Source: Falsiroseomonas frigidaquae (GTDB lineage: Bacteria > Pseudomonadota > Alphaproteobacteria > Acetobacterales > Acetobacteraceae). From it: DNA of 64,000 nt. The translations under genes were made by a program, and so were the position numbers. The stretch lies in the NCBI RefSeq assembly GCF_012163145.1, contig NZ_JAAVTX010000005.1, positions 124,001 through 188,000 on the forward strand, in the 5' to 3' direction. The number at the start of each line of letters is the position of its first letter. Within the stretch, counting starts at the first letter, position 1. The notes under the pieces are model-generated. The model did not search any database. It was not told where the DNA came from and saw nothing but the letters and a program-made list of their open reading frames with translations. Positions 8,277 through 17,089 of this stretch are shown here, in pieces.

Positions 8277-9047
8277 ATGACGAACGATATCGCCACGGAA
8301 GTATTCTGGGCACGGCTGACCGCCGCCGAGATCCAGGCGCGCGCGACGCCGGAGACGGTGGTGCTGATCCCCGTCGCCTCCATCGAGCAGCACGGCCCGC
8401 ACCTGGCCGTCGGCGTGGATACGGTGCTGGCGGGCGCGGTGGCGGAACGCACGGCGCGCCGCCTGCTGGCGGGCGGCACGCCAGCGCTGGTCACGCCGAC
8501 CATCTGGTCCGGCCTGGCCGAGCACCACATGGCCTTCGGCGGCACCATGACCCTGGACCTCGCCACCTTCTCCGCCCTGGTCGGTGGCATCGCCCGCAGC
8601 GTGGCGCGGCACGGGTTCCGGCGCATCGCCCTGGTCAATGGCCATGGCGGCAATACCGAGGCGATCGGCAGCGTCGCCATCGAGATGACGCGCAGCCTGG
8701 GCGTGCCGGTAGTGGGGCTGACCTACTGGCTGGCCAATGCCGACACTTTCGGGGCGATCCTGGAGAGCCAACCCAACGTCATGCATGCCTGCGAGGCCGA
8801 GACCTCGATGATGATGGCGCTGGCGCCGGATTGCGTGCGCACCGACCGCATCCAGGCCGCCGTGCCGAAGCGCTTCGCTCCCCCCGCCCCGCCCGGCTTC
8901 AAACGCAGCCGCCCCTTTGCGGAGATGACCGATACCGGCGTCATCGGCGACCCGCGCAGCGCCAGTGCGGAGAAGGGCGAGCGGCTGCTGGAGGCGGCGG
9001 CGAAGCGTCTGTCCGAGGAGTTTTCGCGGCCGGAGCTGTGGGCGTAG
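8277..9047 (+). CDS. Creatininase-family amidohydrolase
   Basis: A 256-residue cytoplasmic metal-dependent amidohydrolase of the creatininase fold. Metal-binding blocks are visible: VASIEQHGPHLAVGVDT near residue 35 (Glu, His, Asp), ALVNGHGGNTEAI near 118 (His), and the MHACEAETSMMMAL block near 165 (Glu). Members act on creatinine, mycofactocin precursors or cyclic formamidopyrimidines, so the substrate is not decided by sequence. It has its own upstream region of about 70 bases shared with the divergent WD40-cytochrome c gene. The next gene starts eight bases after its stop and may be co-transcribed. Confidence 0.88.
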   Translation: MTNDIATEVFWARLTAAEIQARATPETVVLIPVASIEQHGPHLAVGVDTVLAGAVAERTARRLLAGGTPALVTPTIWSGLAEHHMAFGGTMTLDLATFSALVGGIARSVARHGFRRIALVNGHGGNTEAIGSVAIEMTRSLGVPVVGLTYWLANADTFGAILESQPNVMHACEAETSMMMALAPDCVRTDRIQAAVPKRFAPPAPPGFKRSRPFAEMTDTGVIGDPRSASAEKGERLLEAAAKRLSEEFSRPELWA

Positions 9048-9054
9048 GGACGCG

Positions 9055-9696
9055 ATGATGCGTCTTCCTCTCATGCATCGCCGGCGGCTTCTCCCGGCCT
9101 TCCTCCTGCTGGCGGCCCTGCTCGCGCCGGGCGTGGTCGCAGCGCAGGAGGCGCGCGAGACCTCCGAGATCATCACGGTCGAGGTCGCGGGCCGCACCTT
9201 CCGCCTGCCGCTCGCCTACCTCCCGGCGCGCCCACCGGCGGAGGCGCTGGAGCGGATGCGACGGCAGCAGGTGAACCGCTGGAACAGCTTTGGCTTCGCC
9301 TTCCAGATGCCCGGCGGCCAGCCGCTGCCCGCGCCCATCGCGACCACGGGACGGCTTTATCTGCGGCCGGAGGAGATGCGGCCTAGCGAGCCAGAGGGCT
9401 ACGCCGTCCTCATCTCGCCTGTGCTGCGCGTGCAGGAGTGGCGCGAGGGCATGCCGGCGGAGTGGCGCATTACGCCTCCCGAGCGACGACTTCGCAATAT
9501 TCTGCTCGATACCAGGTGGCATGAATATGGTACGCATACCGGAATGATCGAAATACGGCCACTCGCTGGCCAGGAGCATATTGGCATCTATTACTACGGG
9601 TCGCGCCTGTACCCAGAGTTAGGGTTGGCGGCGTCTTTTCTCATGAATTGGCAGGCGCTGGTGCTGCTGAAAACCTGGGAAGTCCGTCAGCTCTAG
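9055..9696 (+). CDS. Secreted protein of unknown function
   Basis: A 213-residue protein with an N-terminal signal sequence ending near VVAAQEA at residue ~33. No family recognised. Downstream there is a hydrophilic region with FRLPLAYLPARPP and a mixed alpha/beta C-terminal half including GTHTGMIEIRPLAGQEHIG. Start at 9055 or 9058 (tandem ATGs) is chosen because it precedes the signal sequence. From about 9490 to 9660 the base composition drops clearly, with TAT, ATA, AAT and TTA codons that are rare in the neighbours, which hints at a different history for the 3' half. It ends four bases inside the convergent serralysin gene. Confidence 0.65.
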   Translation: MMRLPLMHRRRLLPAFLLLAALLAPGVVAAQEARETSEIITVEVAGRTFRLPLAYLPARPPAEALERMRRQQVNRWNSFGFAFQMPGGQPLPAPIATTGRLYLRPEEMRPSEPEGYAVLISPVLRVQEWREGMPAEWRITPPERRLRNILLDTRWHEYGTHTGMIEIRPLAGQEHIGIYYYGSRLYPELGLAASFLMNWQALVLLKTWEVRQL

Positions 9697-11429
9697 GCCA
9701 CGATATCCGCCGCCGTCAGCTGCCCCCGGGTCAGCCCCGCCAGCAGCACGCCGTCGCCCTCGCCGAGGTCGATCCGCAGCCCGTCCGAGACCTGCACCGC
9801 CAGCGCCAGCATCGCGCTGGCGCTGCGGCCGAAGCCGGTCAGCGCCAGCAGGTCGGTGCCGCTAACGAAATCCTCGATGCGGTCGAAGTCGTCGCCGTGG
9901 CGCAGCACGAACATGTCGGCGCCGGCGCCGCCCAGCAGCGTGTCGTTGCCGCGCCGCCCTTCCAGCATATCCGCGCCGCCATGGCCCTCCAGCCGGTTCG
10001 CCGCGGCGTTGCCGAGGATCAGGTTGCCCATGGCGTTGCCGATGCCGGTCACCGCTCCGTCACCGAGCACCAGCGCCTCCACCGCCTCAGGCAGGGTGAC
10101 GGTGGCGACGGCGCCGAGGATGGTGTCCGTGCCCTGGCCAGTCAGCTCCACCATTACATCGCCGGGATTATCCGCCTGGTAGCGGTCATGGCCGGTGCCA
10201 CCGACCAGGGTATCGGCGCCGGCGCCGCCATCCAGGATATCGTCCCCGGCCCGGCCCTCCAGCCGATCCTTCCCGGCGCCGCCCTGCAGGTGGTTGGTGG
10301 CGTCGTTGCCGGCCAGGGTATCCGCCCCCGCCCCGCCCACCGCGTTCTCGATCAGGGAGGCGGCATTGTCCTCGAACAGCAGGGCGTTGAAGACATTGCC
10401 GCGCGCCAGCACCTCCTGCCCCACCCTGGTATCCAGCCGGGCGAGCTGGTCCGTGGCGGTGACCGACCAGCCGCCGGGGGCGAGGTCCACGGCGACACCG
10501 CCGGCATAGGCCGAGAAATCAAAGGTATCGATGCCGCCGCCATCCCAGACCGTCAGGAACACCCGGTTGGCGCCCGGCGCGCCCTGGCCGGCGCCGTCGA
10601 TCAGCGTCTCCCCGGTCGCGGGGTTCCAGCTGTAGCGCGTGTTGCCGGCCTGGGCGGTGTAGTCCGCGCCATAGAGGTGCTGCAGGGCGGCGATGTCCAG
10701 CATCATCCAGCCCTGGGCATAGTCATGCGTGCCGTTGGTGTAGCCGCTGGTGGTGGTGGAGCCGGTATGGGACCGGTAGGACATCACGGTGAATTCCAGC
10801 GTGTCCCAGTCCCGCGGCATGGCGCCGAAGCCGTTCGCCGCCTCATGCGGGTGCTTAAGGCCCAGCGCGTGGCCGAGCTCATGCACCGCCACCATGAAGC
10901 CGTAGCTGCCGAGCGTCGGCGTGGTGTAGCTGCTGCGGCTGCCGAACCAGACATCGCCGCCCTCCCGCCCATTCGGATAATAGGCCCAGGCGGTGGAGGG
11001 CACGGAGGACCGGGCGATGCGGAGATCGGCGGTCCAGTCCTCCGCCGCCTCGAAGATCGCCAGGTTGGTGAAGCCGGTGACGGAGACGCCAGGGCTGCCC
11101 GGGCCGCCATCGGCCTGGCCGAGCAGGATCTTGCGCACCGCGTCGCGCATCATGCTGCTGACCGGCGCGAAGCCGCGGGTCGGTTCGCTGGTGCCGTACC
11201 AGGCCTCGTAGTCGCTGCCGCTGTCGGGGAAGGCGAAGCTCAGCGGGTCGCCCATGTCCCAGGCATAGCCGCTGAGCAGCCCATCCACCCCGGCATGGCC
11301 CGAGCTGGTGAACTGGAAGCGTGGCGCGGTTTCCTGCGGCTGATCCGCACCCAGGGCCGTGGCGGCGGCCTCGAACACGGAAGTCCCGCCGGGCGAGGCC
11401 CCACCCTGGGACCGGCAAAGCCAGCACAT
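9693..11429 (-). CDS. Serralysin-type M10 metalloprotease with RTX repeats
   Basis: A secreted zinc protease of 578 residues if started at the ATG at 11429. The zinc site HELGHALGLKH (183-193) and the Met-turn VMSYRS near 216 define the M10/serralysin catalytic domain. After a GGIDTFDFSAY-type linker come nonapeptide RTX repeats of the GGAGADTL type from about 340 to 530, which bind calcium and fold outside the cell. There is no classical signal peptide, in line with type I (ABC) export through a C-terminal signal; no type I exporter is in the window. A longer start at 11573 is open but gives a low-complexity, Cys/Pro-rich extension. The MCWLC N terminus is unusual. Confidence 0.88.
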   Translation of the reverse strand: MCWLCRSQGGASPGGTSVFEAAATALGADQPQETAPRFQFTSSGHAGVDGLLSGYAWDMGDPLSFAFPDSGSDYEAWYGTSEPTRGFAPVSSMMRDAVRKILLGQADGGPGSPGVSVTGFTNLAIFEAAEDWTADLRIARSSVPSTAWAYYPNGREGGDVWFGSRSSYTTPTLGSYGFMVAVHELGHALGLKHPHEAANGFGAMPRDWDTLEFTVMSYRSHTGSTTTSGYTNGTHDYAQGWMMLDIAALQHLYGADYTAQAGNTRYSWNPATGETLIDGAGQGAPGANRVFLTVWDGGGIDTFDFSAYAGGVAVDLAPGGWSVTATDQLARLDTRVGQEVLARGNVFNALLFEDNAASLIENAVGGAGADTLAGNDATNHLQGGAGKDRLEGRAGDDILDGGAGADTLVGGTGHDRYQADNPGDVMVELTGQGTDTILGAVATVTLPEAVEALVLGDGAVTGIGNAMGNLILGNAAANRLEGHGGADMLEGRRGNDTLLGGAGADMFVLRHGDDFDRIEDFVSGTDLLALTGFGRSASAMLALAVQVSDGLRIDLGEGDGVLLAGLTRGQLTAADIVA

Positions 11430-11690
11430 GGCGCGTGGTCCGGAACACCCGGCGCATTGGCCCGCGGCGTCGCCCAGGGCCGCTTTTGCGGCCGAGGGGT
11501 CACCCGGTGCCGGCCCTCCGCATGTTGCGGGGCCTGGAGGCAGGGCCCGCGCCGGCAGGCCCCGTGGCGGCATCCTGGCAGCGGGCGATGAAGCGGCGGT
11601 GAATCCCGGGATCGATTTCGCGACGCCTGGGGCGGTTGCAGCCGGCCGCCGGCTGCGCTACCCGATGCGCCGTCCCGCGACATGCAGGAT

Positions 11691-11765
<75 letters not shown>

Positions 11766-11783
11766 GATCACGGATCCCGCTGC

Positions 11784-11890
11784 ACAAGCATTTTCAAGCC
11801 TTGCAGCTTCGCACGGCGAGTCGGAAAATGCGTTGGAACAACAAGCTAGAGCCGTTTCGCCGTCTTCGCTTTCGGTGAAAGGGCTCTAGC
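11784..11890 (+). repeat. ~105-bp intergenic repeat, copy 1
   Basis: About 105 bases that align, with roughly four of five bases identical by eye, to the reverse complement of 12479-12583. Shared blocks include TTCAAGCC, GGCTTCGC-like, TCGGAAAATGCGT and GAGCCGTTTCGCCGTC. Its CAP-proximal end is a stem-loop with perfect arms CTAGAGCC (11854-11861) and GGCTCTAG (11882-11889). The stop codon of the CAP gene is inside this terminal CTAG. Could be a small non-autonomous mobile element or a bidirectional terminator. Confidence 0.7.
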
Positions 11891-12452
11891 GTTGCCGCAC
11901 TCCGGTCCGGGGCCGATCCGGGCCGGGACCGGCGAAGGTCTGCACCACGGCGATCTGGCCGCCCTGCACCGCCACCCCGAAGCCGAAGCGATCCAGCCCG
12001 CGCCGCAAGATGTTCTCGCGGTGCCCGGTGCTGGCCATGAAGCCTTCATGGAAGCGCCGGATGCGCGCCGCCTCGACCTGCGGCCCGCAGCCCGTGCAGC
12101 GGCCGATATTCTCCGCGATCAGCCCGGGCGGCGCCCCGCCGGCCTCGATGTAGCGGTCGCGGACGGAACTGCCGTCCGGCGCCTCATGCGCGAAATAATC
12201 CCGCCGCAGCATGTCCGCCGCATGCGCCTGGGCGGCTTCGTCCAGGTTCTCCCCCGGGCGCAGCGGATCGAGGTCCTGCGCCGCGCGGGACCGGTTCACC
12301 AACTCCAGCGCCTGCGCGCGCAGCGCCGCCATATTCGACGGCTCGGCTGCCAGGACGGGGGATGCACCGAGCAACGCAACCCCGGCCAGGACCGGAAGCG
12401 ACAGCAGCGCATGACGCAGGCCGCGACGGGGAAACCGGTAGTGGTCAGGCAT
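11886..12452 (-). CDS. Secreted CAP-domain (SCP/PR1-like) protein
   Basis: A 188-residue protein with a signal peptide ending near SPVLAAEP (about residue 36). The rest is a CAP domain: ALELVNRSRAAQDLDPL helix, ENLDEAAQAHAADMLRRDYFAH with the conserved His of the cavity, IAENIGR near 115, and the HRENILR block near 145 that supplies the second His. Bacterial CAP proteins are extracytoplasmic; their activities vary and none can be assigned here. The residues CTGCG near 122 add a Cys pair. Its stop codon is made by one copy of a repeat and the other copy ends 26 bases upstream of its start, so the gene is framed by an inverted repeat pair. Confidence 0.88.
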   Translation of the reverse strand: MPDHYRFPRRGLRHALLSLPVLAGVALLGASPVLAAEPSNMAALRAQALELVNRSRAAQDLDPLRPGENLDEAAQAHAADMLRRDYFAHEAPDGSSVRDRYIEAGGAPPGLIAENIGRCTGCGPQVEAARIRRFHEGFMASTGHRENILRRGLDRFGFGVAVQGGQIAVVQTFAGPGPDRPRTGVRQR

Positions 12453-12478
12453 CGAGGATCCTCCCTGTGCCTGGCCAT

Positions 12479-12583
12479 GCTAGAGCCGTTTCATCGAAAG
12501 CGGAGACGGCGAAACGGCTCCATCCATTCGTTCCCACGCATTTTCCGAGGCGCCTCGCGAAGCCGCGAGGCTTGAGAATGCTG
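12479..12583 (-). repeat. ~105-bp intergenic repeat, copy 2 (inverted)
   Basis: The inverted partner of 11784-11890. Its CAP-proximal end is again a stem-loop, arms GAGCCGTTTC (12483-12492) and GAAACGGCTC (12511-12520), followed by TTCCCACGCATTTTCCGA and a CGCGAAGCCGCGAGGCTT segment with its own GC-rich inverted symmetry. It lies between the CAP start and the end of the RND permease gene. Confidence 0.7.
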
Positions 12584-12598
12584 CGCCGGCAAAGCCTC

Positions 12599-15500
12599 TC
12601 AGGCCGTCACGGGCGCGGCGGCAGGGGTGGCCTGGCGGCGCGCCATGGCGCGCGCCACCACATAGAACAATGGCGTGAACAGCAGGCCGAACAGCGTCAC
12701 GCCCAGCATCCCGTAGAACACCGCGATGCCGAGGCTCTGCCGCATCTCCGCGCCCGCGCCGGTCGCCACCGTCAGCGGCAGCACGCCGAGGATGAAGGCC
12801 AGGCTGGTCATCAGGATCGGTCGCAGCCGGGTCTGCGCCGCCGCCGCGGCAGCCTCCCACCGCGTCGCGCCGGCCAGCTCCGCAGCCCGCGCGAATTCCA
12901 CGATCAGGATCGCGTTCTTCGCCGCCAGCCCGACCAGCACCACCAGCCCGACCTGCACCAGCACGTTGTTGTCGAGGCCGGAGAAGCCGACGCCGAGCAG
13001 CGCCGCCAGCACCGACATCGGCGCGATCATCACCACCGCCAGCGGCAGCAGCCAGCTTTCATACATCGCCGCCAGCACCAGGAAGACGAAGACCACAGCC
13101 ATGCCGAAGGCGATCGGCGCGGTGTTGCCGGCAATGCGTTCCTGCAGCGCCAGCTCGGTCCATTCATAGGAGAAGCCCTCCGGCAGGCTGGTGCGCAGCA
13201 CCTCCTCCATCGCCGCGATGGCCTGGCCGGTGGAGATGCCGGGCAGCGCCGCGCCCTGCACCTCCGCCGCCGGGAACAGATTGTAGCGCGGCACGCGATA
13301 GGGGCCGGAGGTCTCGTGGAAGGTGGCGATGCTGCCCAGCGGCACCATGCCACCCGTATCGCTGCGGGTGCGCAGCCGGGCGATGTCCTCCACCCCCATG
13401 CGGTGCTGCATGTCCGCCTGCGCCGTCACGCGCCAGGTGCGGCCGAGCAGGTTGAAGTCGTTGACGAAGGCGGAGCCCATGTAGATGCCCATCGCCTCAT
13501 GCACGCGGGAGATCGGCACGCCCAGCATCTCGGCCCGGGTGCGGTCGATCTCGGCGCGGATCTGCGGCGTGGCGGTGTTGAACAGGCTGAAGGCGAAGGC
13601 GATGCCGGGGGCGCCATTGGCCGCCGCCAGCACCTGATGCGTCGCCTGCTCCAGCGCCTGCGGGCCGCGGCCGGCGCGGTCCTGGATCATCAGCTTGAAA
13701 CCGCCGCCGGTGCCGATGCCGGGCACGGAGGGTGGCGGCAGCACCAGCACCTGGGCGTCCGATTCACCCATCAGACGGCCCTGCAGATCGGCCAGGATGC
13801 TGTTGCCGGTCACGCCCAGCGCGGCGCGTTCCTCGAACGGCTTCAGGCTGGCGAAGACCACGCCGGTATTCGGCGCGTTGGTGAAGGTGGCGCCGTCGAA
13901 GCCGACGAAGGCCACGGCGCTCTCGACGCCCGGGGTTGCCAGGATGGTGTCGGAGGCGCGACGCACCACCGCATCCGTGCGGCTCAGGCTGGAGCCTGGC
14001 GGCAGCTGGAAGGCGGCGATGAAATAGCCGCGGTCGAGCTGCGGGATCAGGCCGGTCGGCGTGGTCAGCACGGAATGGCCCGTGGCGGCCAGCAGCCCGG
14101 CATACAGCAGCAGCAGGATCACCGGCAGCCGCACCAGCCGGCGCGTCAGCCCGCCATAGCCGAGCGACAGCCGGTCGAACACCCAGTTGAAGCCGCGGAA
14201 GAACAGCCCGACCGGCGCCAGCAAGCCGCGCGGCTTGCTGTGGCCGTGCGGCTTCAGCAGCAGCGCCGCCAGCGCCGGCGACAAGGTCAGGGACACCAGC
14301 GCGGATAGCAGCGTGGCGACCGAGATCGTCACCGCGAACTGCCTGTAGAAGGTGCCGGAGATGCCGGTGATGAAGGCGGTCGGCACGAAGACCGCGACCA
14401 GCACCAGGGCGATGGCGATCAGCGCGAAGCCGACCTCGTCCATGGTGCGCCGCGTCGCCTCCAGCGGCGACAGGCCATCCGCCATGTGGCGCTCGACATT
14501 CTCCACCACCACGATGGCGTCATCGACGACGATGCCGATGGCGAGGATCAGGCCGAACATGGTCAGCGTGTTCAGCGTGAAGCCCAGCATCAGCAGCACG
14601 GCGAAGGTGCCGATGATGGAGACCGGGATGGCCAGCAGCGGAATTACCGCCGCGCGCCAGTTCTGCAGGAACAGGATCACCACCAGCACCACCAGCAGCA
14701 CGGCCTCCGCGAAGGTGTGCAGCACGGCTTCCATGCTCTGCGCGATGAACCGGGTGGGGTCGTAGACCACGCTCCAGCCGATGCCGGGCGGGAAGCTGCG
14801 GGCCGCCTCCTCCATCGTCGCCCGGACGGCGGCGGCGGTTTCCAGCGCGTTGCTGCCGGGCCGCTGGAAAATGACGATGGCGGTGGCGATCTGGTTGTTC
14901 AGCAGCGCGTTCACCGAATAATCCGCCGCACCGATCTCCGTCCGCGCGACGTCGCGCAGCCGCACCGGCGCGCCGCCGTTCCCGGTGGCGATCACCTGCT
15001 CATCGAATTGCTCGGGCGTCTCCAGCCGGCCCTGCGCCTGCACGCTGGTCTCGAAGGCACCGGCGCCATCGGCGCGCGGAGCCTGGCCGATGGCGCCGGC
15101 CGCGACCTGGGCATTGGCGCGCTGCAGCGCCTGCACCACCTCGCCCGGCGCCAGTCCGCGGGCCGCGACGCGGTCCGGATCAAGCCACACCCGCATGGCG
15201 TAATCGCGTGCGCCAAAAACCTGCGCGTCGCCAATGCCCTCGATGCGTGACAGCCGGTGCTTGATCGCGAGCGTCGCGTAGTTGGAGACGTATTCTGCGC
15301 TGCGGCTGGCATCCGGGGAGGTCATGTGCACGACCATCAGCAGGTCGGGCGAGGCCTTGCGCACCGTGATGCCGAGGCGGCGCACCTCCTCCGGCAATCG
15401 CGGCTCGGCCACCGCCACGCGGTTCTGCACCAGCACCTGCGCCTGGTCGACATCGACGCCCTGGCGGAACACCACGCTGATGGCGAGCCGGCCATCGCCG

Positions 15501-15754
15501 GTGGCCTGGGAGGAAAGGTACAGCATGCCGTCGACGCCGTTCACCTCCTGCTCGATGGGGCCGGCGACGGTCTGCGCGATGGTCTCGGCGGAAGCGCCGG
15601 GATAGGTCGCCGTGATCTGCACGGTGGGCGGCGCGATGTCGGGGTATTCGGCCACCGGCAGGCGCAGCGCCGCGATGGCGCCGACCAGGACGAGGGCGAT
15701 GGAGATCACCGCGGCGAAGACCGGGCGATCGATGAAGAAGCGGGCGAGGCGCAT
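12599..15754 (-). CDS. RND multidrug efflux permease (HAE1/AcrB type)
   Basis: A 1051-residue inner-membrane proton antiporter of the hydrophobe/amphiphile efflux family. It starts with the signature MRLARFFIDRPVFAAVISIAL. The proton-relay aspartates are in GIVVDDAIVVVENVERHM near residue 405, and the duplicated second half repeats the pattern with VGLVVLVGLAAKNAILIVEF near 925. Two large periplasmic loops flank twelve membrane segments. It is 26 bases downstream of the adaptor gene and shares its operon. No outer-membrane channel gene follows, so the pump must borrow a TolC-like protein from elsewhere. Likely repressed by the divergent TetR regulator. Confidence 0.95.
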   Translation of the reverse strand: MRLARFFIDRPVFAAVISIALVLVGAIAALRLPVAEYPDIAPPTVQITATYPGASAETIAQTVAGPIEQEVNGVDGMLYLSSQATGDGRLAISVVFRQGVDVDQAQVLVQNRVAVAEPRLPEEVRRLGITVRKASPDLLMVVHMTSPDASRSAEYVSNYATLAIKHRLSRIEGIGDAQVFGARDYAMRVWLDPDRVAARGLAPGEVVQALQRANAQVAAGAIGQAPRADGAGAFETSVQAQGRLETPEQFDEQVIATGNGGAPVRLRDVARTEIGAADYSVNALLNNQIATAIVIFQRPGSNALETAAAVRATMEEAARSFPPGIGWSVVYDPTRFIAQSMEAVLHTFAEAVLLVVLVVILFLQNWRAAVIPLLAIPVSIIGTFAVLLMLGFTLNTLTMFGLILAIGIVVDDAIVVVENVERHMADGLSPLEATRRTMDEVGFALIAIALVLVAVFVPTAFITGISGTFYRQFAVTISVATLLSALVSLTLSPALAALLLKPHGHSKPRGLLAPVGLFFRGFNWVFDRLSLGYGGLTRRLVRLPVILLLLYAGLLAATGHSVLTTPTGLIPQLDRGYFIAAFQLPPGSSLSRTDAVVRRASDTILATPGVESAVAFVGFDGATFTNAPNTGVVFASLKPFEERAALGVTGNSILADLQGRLMGESDAQVLVLPPPSVPGIGTGGGFKLMIQDRAGRGPQALEQATHQVLAAANGAPGIAFAFSLFNTATPQIRAEIDRTRAEMLGVPISRVHEAMGIYMGSAFVNDFNLLGRTWRVTAQADMQHRMGVEDIARLRTRSDTGGMVPLGSIATFHETSGPYRVPRYNLFPAAEVQGAALPGISTGQAIAAMEEVLRTSLPEGFSYEWTELALQERIAGNTAPIAFGMAVVFVFLVLAAMYESWLLPLAVVMIAPMSVLAALLGVGFSGLDNNVLVQVGLVVLVGLAAKNAILIVEFARAAELAGATRWEAAAAAAQTRLRPILMTSLAFILGVLPLTVATGAGAEMRQSLGIAVFYGMLGVTLFGLLFTPLFYVVARAMARRQATPAAAPVTA

Positions 15755-15780
15755 GGCGCGGGACCTTTGCTAAGCCGGCT

Positions 15781-16977
15781 TCAGCGGGCGGAGGCGAGCG
15801 GGCCGGTGCCGATGCGGCCCTGCTGGGCGGTCACCCGCGTTCCGGGTCGGGCGCGGTGCAGGCCGCCGATGATGACGCGGTCCTCCGCACCCAGCCCCGC
15901 GCGCACCACGCGCAGCCCGTCGACCAGCGGTCCGAGTTGCACCGGGCGCGGCGCCACCGTGCCGTCCGCCGCCACGGTCAGCACCATGCGGCCGGACTGG
16001 TCCGCCACCACGGCGGCATCCGGCACCATCAGCGAGGCCACCTCCCCGGCGAACAGGCGCAGCCGGGCGAAGCTGCCGGGGGTCAGGAACAGCTCGGGGT
16101 TCGCGATGGCGGCGCGCCCGCGGATGGTGCCGCTGCGCGGGTCGAAGGTGCTGTCGACGAAATCGACGCGGCCCTCATGCCCAAACTCGCCCTCGTCGAG
16201 GAGCCGAAGCTGGACCTGCGCGCCAGCCTCGCCACGGGCGGTCCGGAGGGTGCCGCGGGCGGCGCGGGCGTAGCGCAGGTACTGCGCCTCGCTGGCGTCG
16301 AAGCTGACATAGACCGGGTCCAGCGCCACCAGCGTGGTCAGCAGCGTCTCGCCCTGCTGCACAAGGTTCCCGGCATCGACGCGGCGGTCGCTGACCCGGC
16401 CGGGCCGCGGGGCGCGGATTTCGGTGAATTCCATTTCCAGCTCCGCCTGGCGGAGTGCCGCCTGGCTCGCGGCGAGGCCGGCCTGCGCCTCGCGCAGCGC
16501 GCTGCGGCGGGTGTCCTGCTCGGCCTCGGGGGCGATGCGCTGGGCGGTAAGGCCGGCGAAGCGCCGCAACTGCTGCTGCGCCAGGGTCAGCCGTGCCTCG
16601 TTGCGGGCAACCTCGGCGCGGGCGCTCTCGACGGCGATCTCGAAGGGGCGCTGGTCCAGGGTGAACAGCAACGCCCCCTCCGGCACCACGGCGCCGTCGC
16701 GGAAATGCACCTGGGTGACCTGCCCGGACACGCGCGGGCGGATCTCGACGCGGGCCGAGGCCTCGATCCGCCCGGTGTATTCATCCCATTGCGTGACGGA
16801 GCGGGCGAGCGGGGTGGCGACGGTGACCGGCGGCGGGGCCGGCTGGGCTGCAACCTCCCCCGCCAGGCTGACCGCAAGCAGCGCCGCAGCAGGCATCGGA
16901 AGCGCCCGACGCAACCATTCCGACCATATATTTCCGTGACTTGCAGGCTGCAGGGACTTGTTTAAAGGGGTCGCCAT
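15781..16977 (-). CDS. RND efflux periplasmic adaptor (membrane fusion protein)
   Basis: A 398-residue adaptor that links the inner-membrane pump to an outer-membrane channel. The N terminus has a signal sequence (hydrophobic stretch MPAAALLAVSLAGEVAAQ around residues 28-45). The lipoyl half-motifs are ARVEIRPRVSGQVTQVHFRDG near 75 and IRAPRPGRVSDRRVDAGNLVQ near 188; between them lies a coiled-coil hairpin with EVARNEARLTLAQQQLRRF. The beta-barrel and membrane-proximal parts follow (GSFARLRLFAGEV, GRMVLTVAADGTV). The ATG at 16977 has GGAG eight bases upstream. It is first in its operon and directly faces the TetR operator. Confidence 0.95.
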   Translation of the reverse strand: MATPLNKSLQPASHGNIWSEWLRRALPMPAAALLAVSLAGEVAAQPAPPPVTVATPLARSVTQWDEYTGRIEASARVEIRPRVSGQVTQVHFRDGAVVPEGALLFTLDQRPFEIAVESARAEVARNEARLTLAQQQLRRFAGLTAQRIAPEAEQDTRRSALREAQAGLAASQAALRQAELEMEFTEIRAPRPGRVSDRRVDAGNLVQQGETLLTTLVALDPVYVSFDASEAQYLRYARAARGTLRTARGEAGAQVQLRLLDEGEFGHEGRVDFVDSTFDPRSGTIRGRAAIANPELFLTPGSFARLRLFAGEVASLMVPDAAVVADQSGRMVLTVAADGTVAPRPVQLGPLVDGLRVVRAGLGAEDRVIIGGLHRARPGTRVTAQQGRIGTGPLASAR

Positions 16978-16996
16978 GACAATCTCCGGGGCCGAA

Positions 16997-17041
16997 TGAT
17001 ACCGACCGGTTCATCCCTAGGTAAGTGACCGGTCGGTATCA
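16997..17041. promoter_or_regulatory. Divergent promoter region with TetR-type operator (perfect 14-bp arms)
   Basis: Two perfect inverted arms, TGATACCGACCGGT (16997-17010) and ACCGGTCGGTATCA (17028-17041), separated by 17 bases. Each arm itself contains the ACCGGT palindrome, so the site may bind two repressor dimers. It lies 20 bases from the adaptor start and 49 bases from the tetR start, where it could repress both. Binding by the adjacent regulator is inferred from position and symmetry. Confidence 0.8.
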
Positions 17042-17089
17042 TCAAGAGGTGCCGCTGCTGCAGCGCAGCGAAAAGGAGGTTCCGCCGCC

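Noticed and set aside
9648-11591. A 647-codon plus-strand open frame opposite the serralysin gene
   Set aside because: Antisense shadow of the RTX repeats; no ribosome site or family match.
11784-12583. Composite transposon around the CAP gene
   Set aside because: No transposase, and no target duplication that I could see; kept only as an inverted repeat pair.
12362-14308. Long plus-strand frame over the RND permease
   Set aside because: Composition of a shadow frame (His/Gln/Arg-rich); the permease on the other strand is certain.
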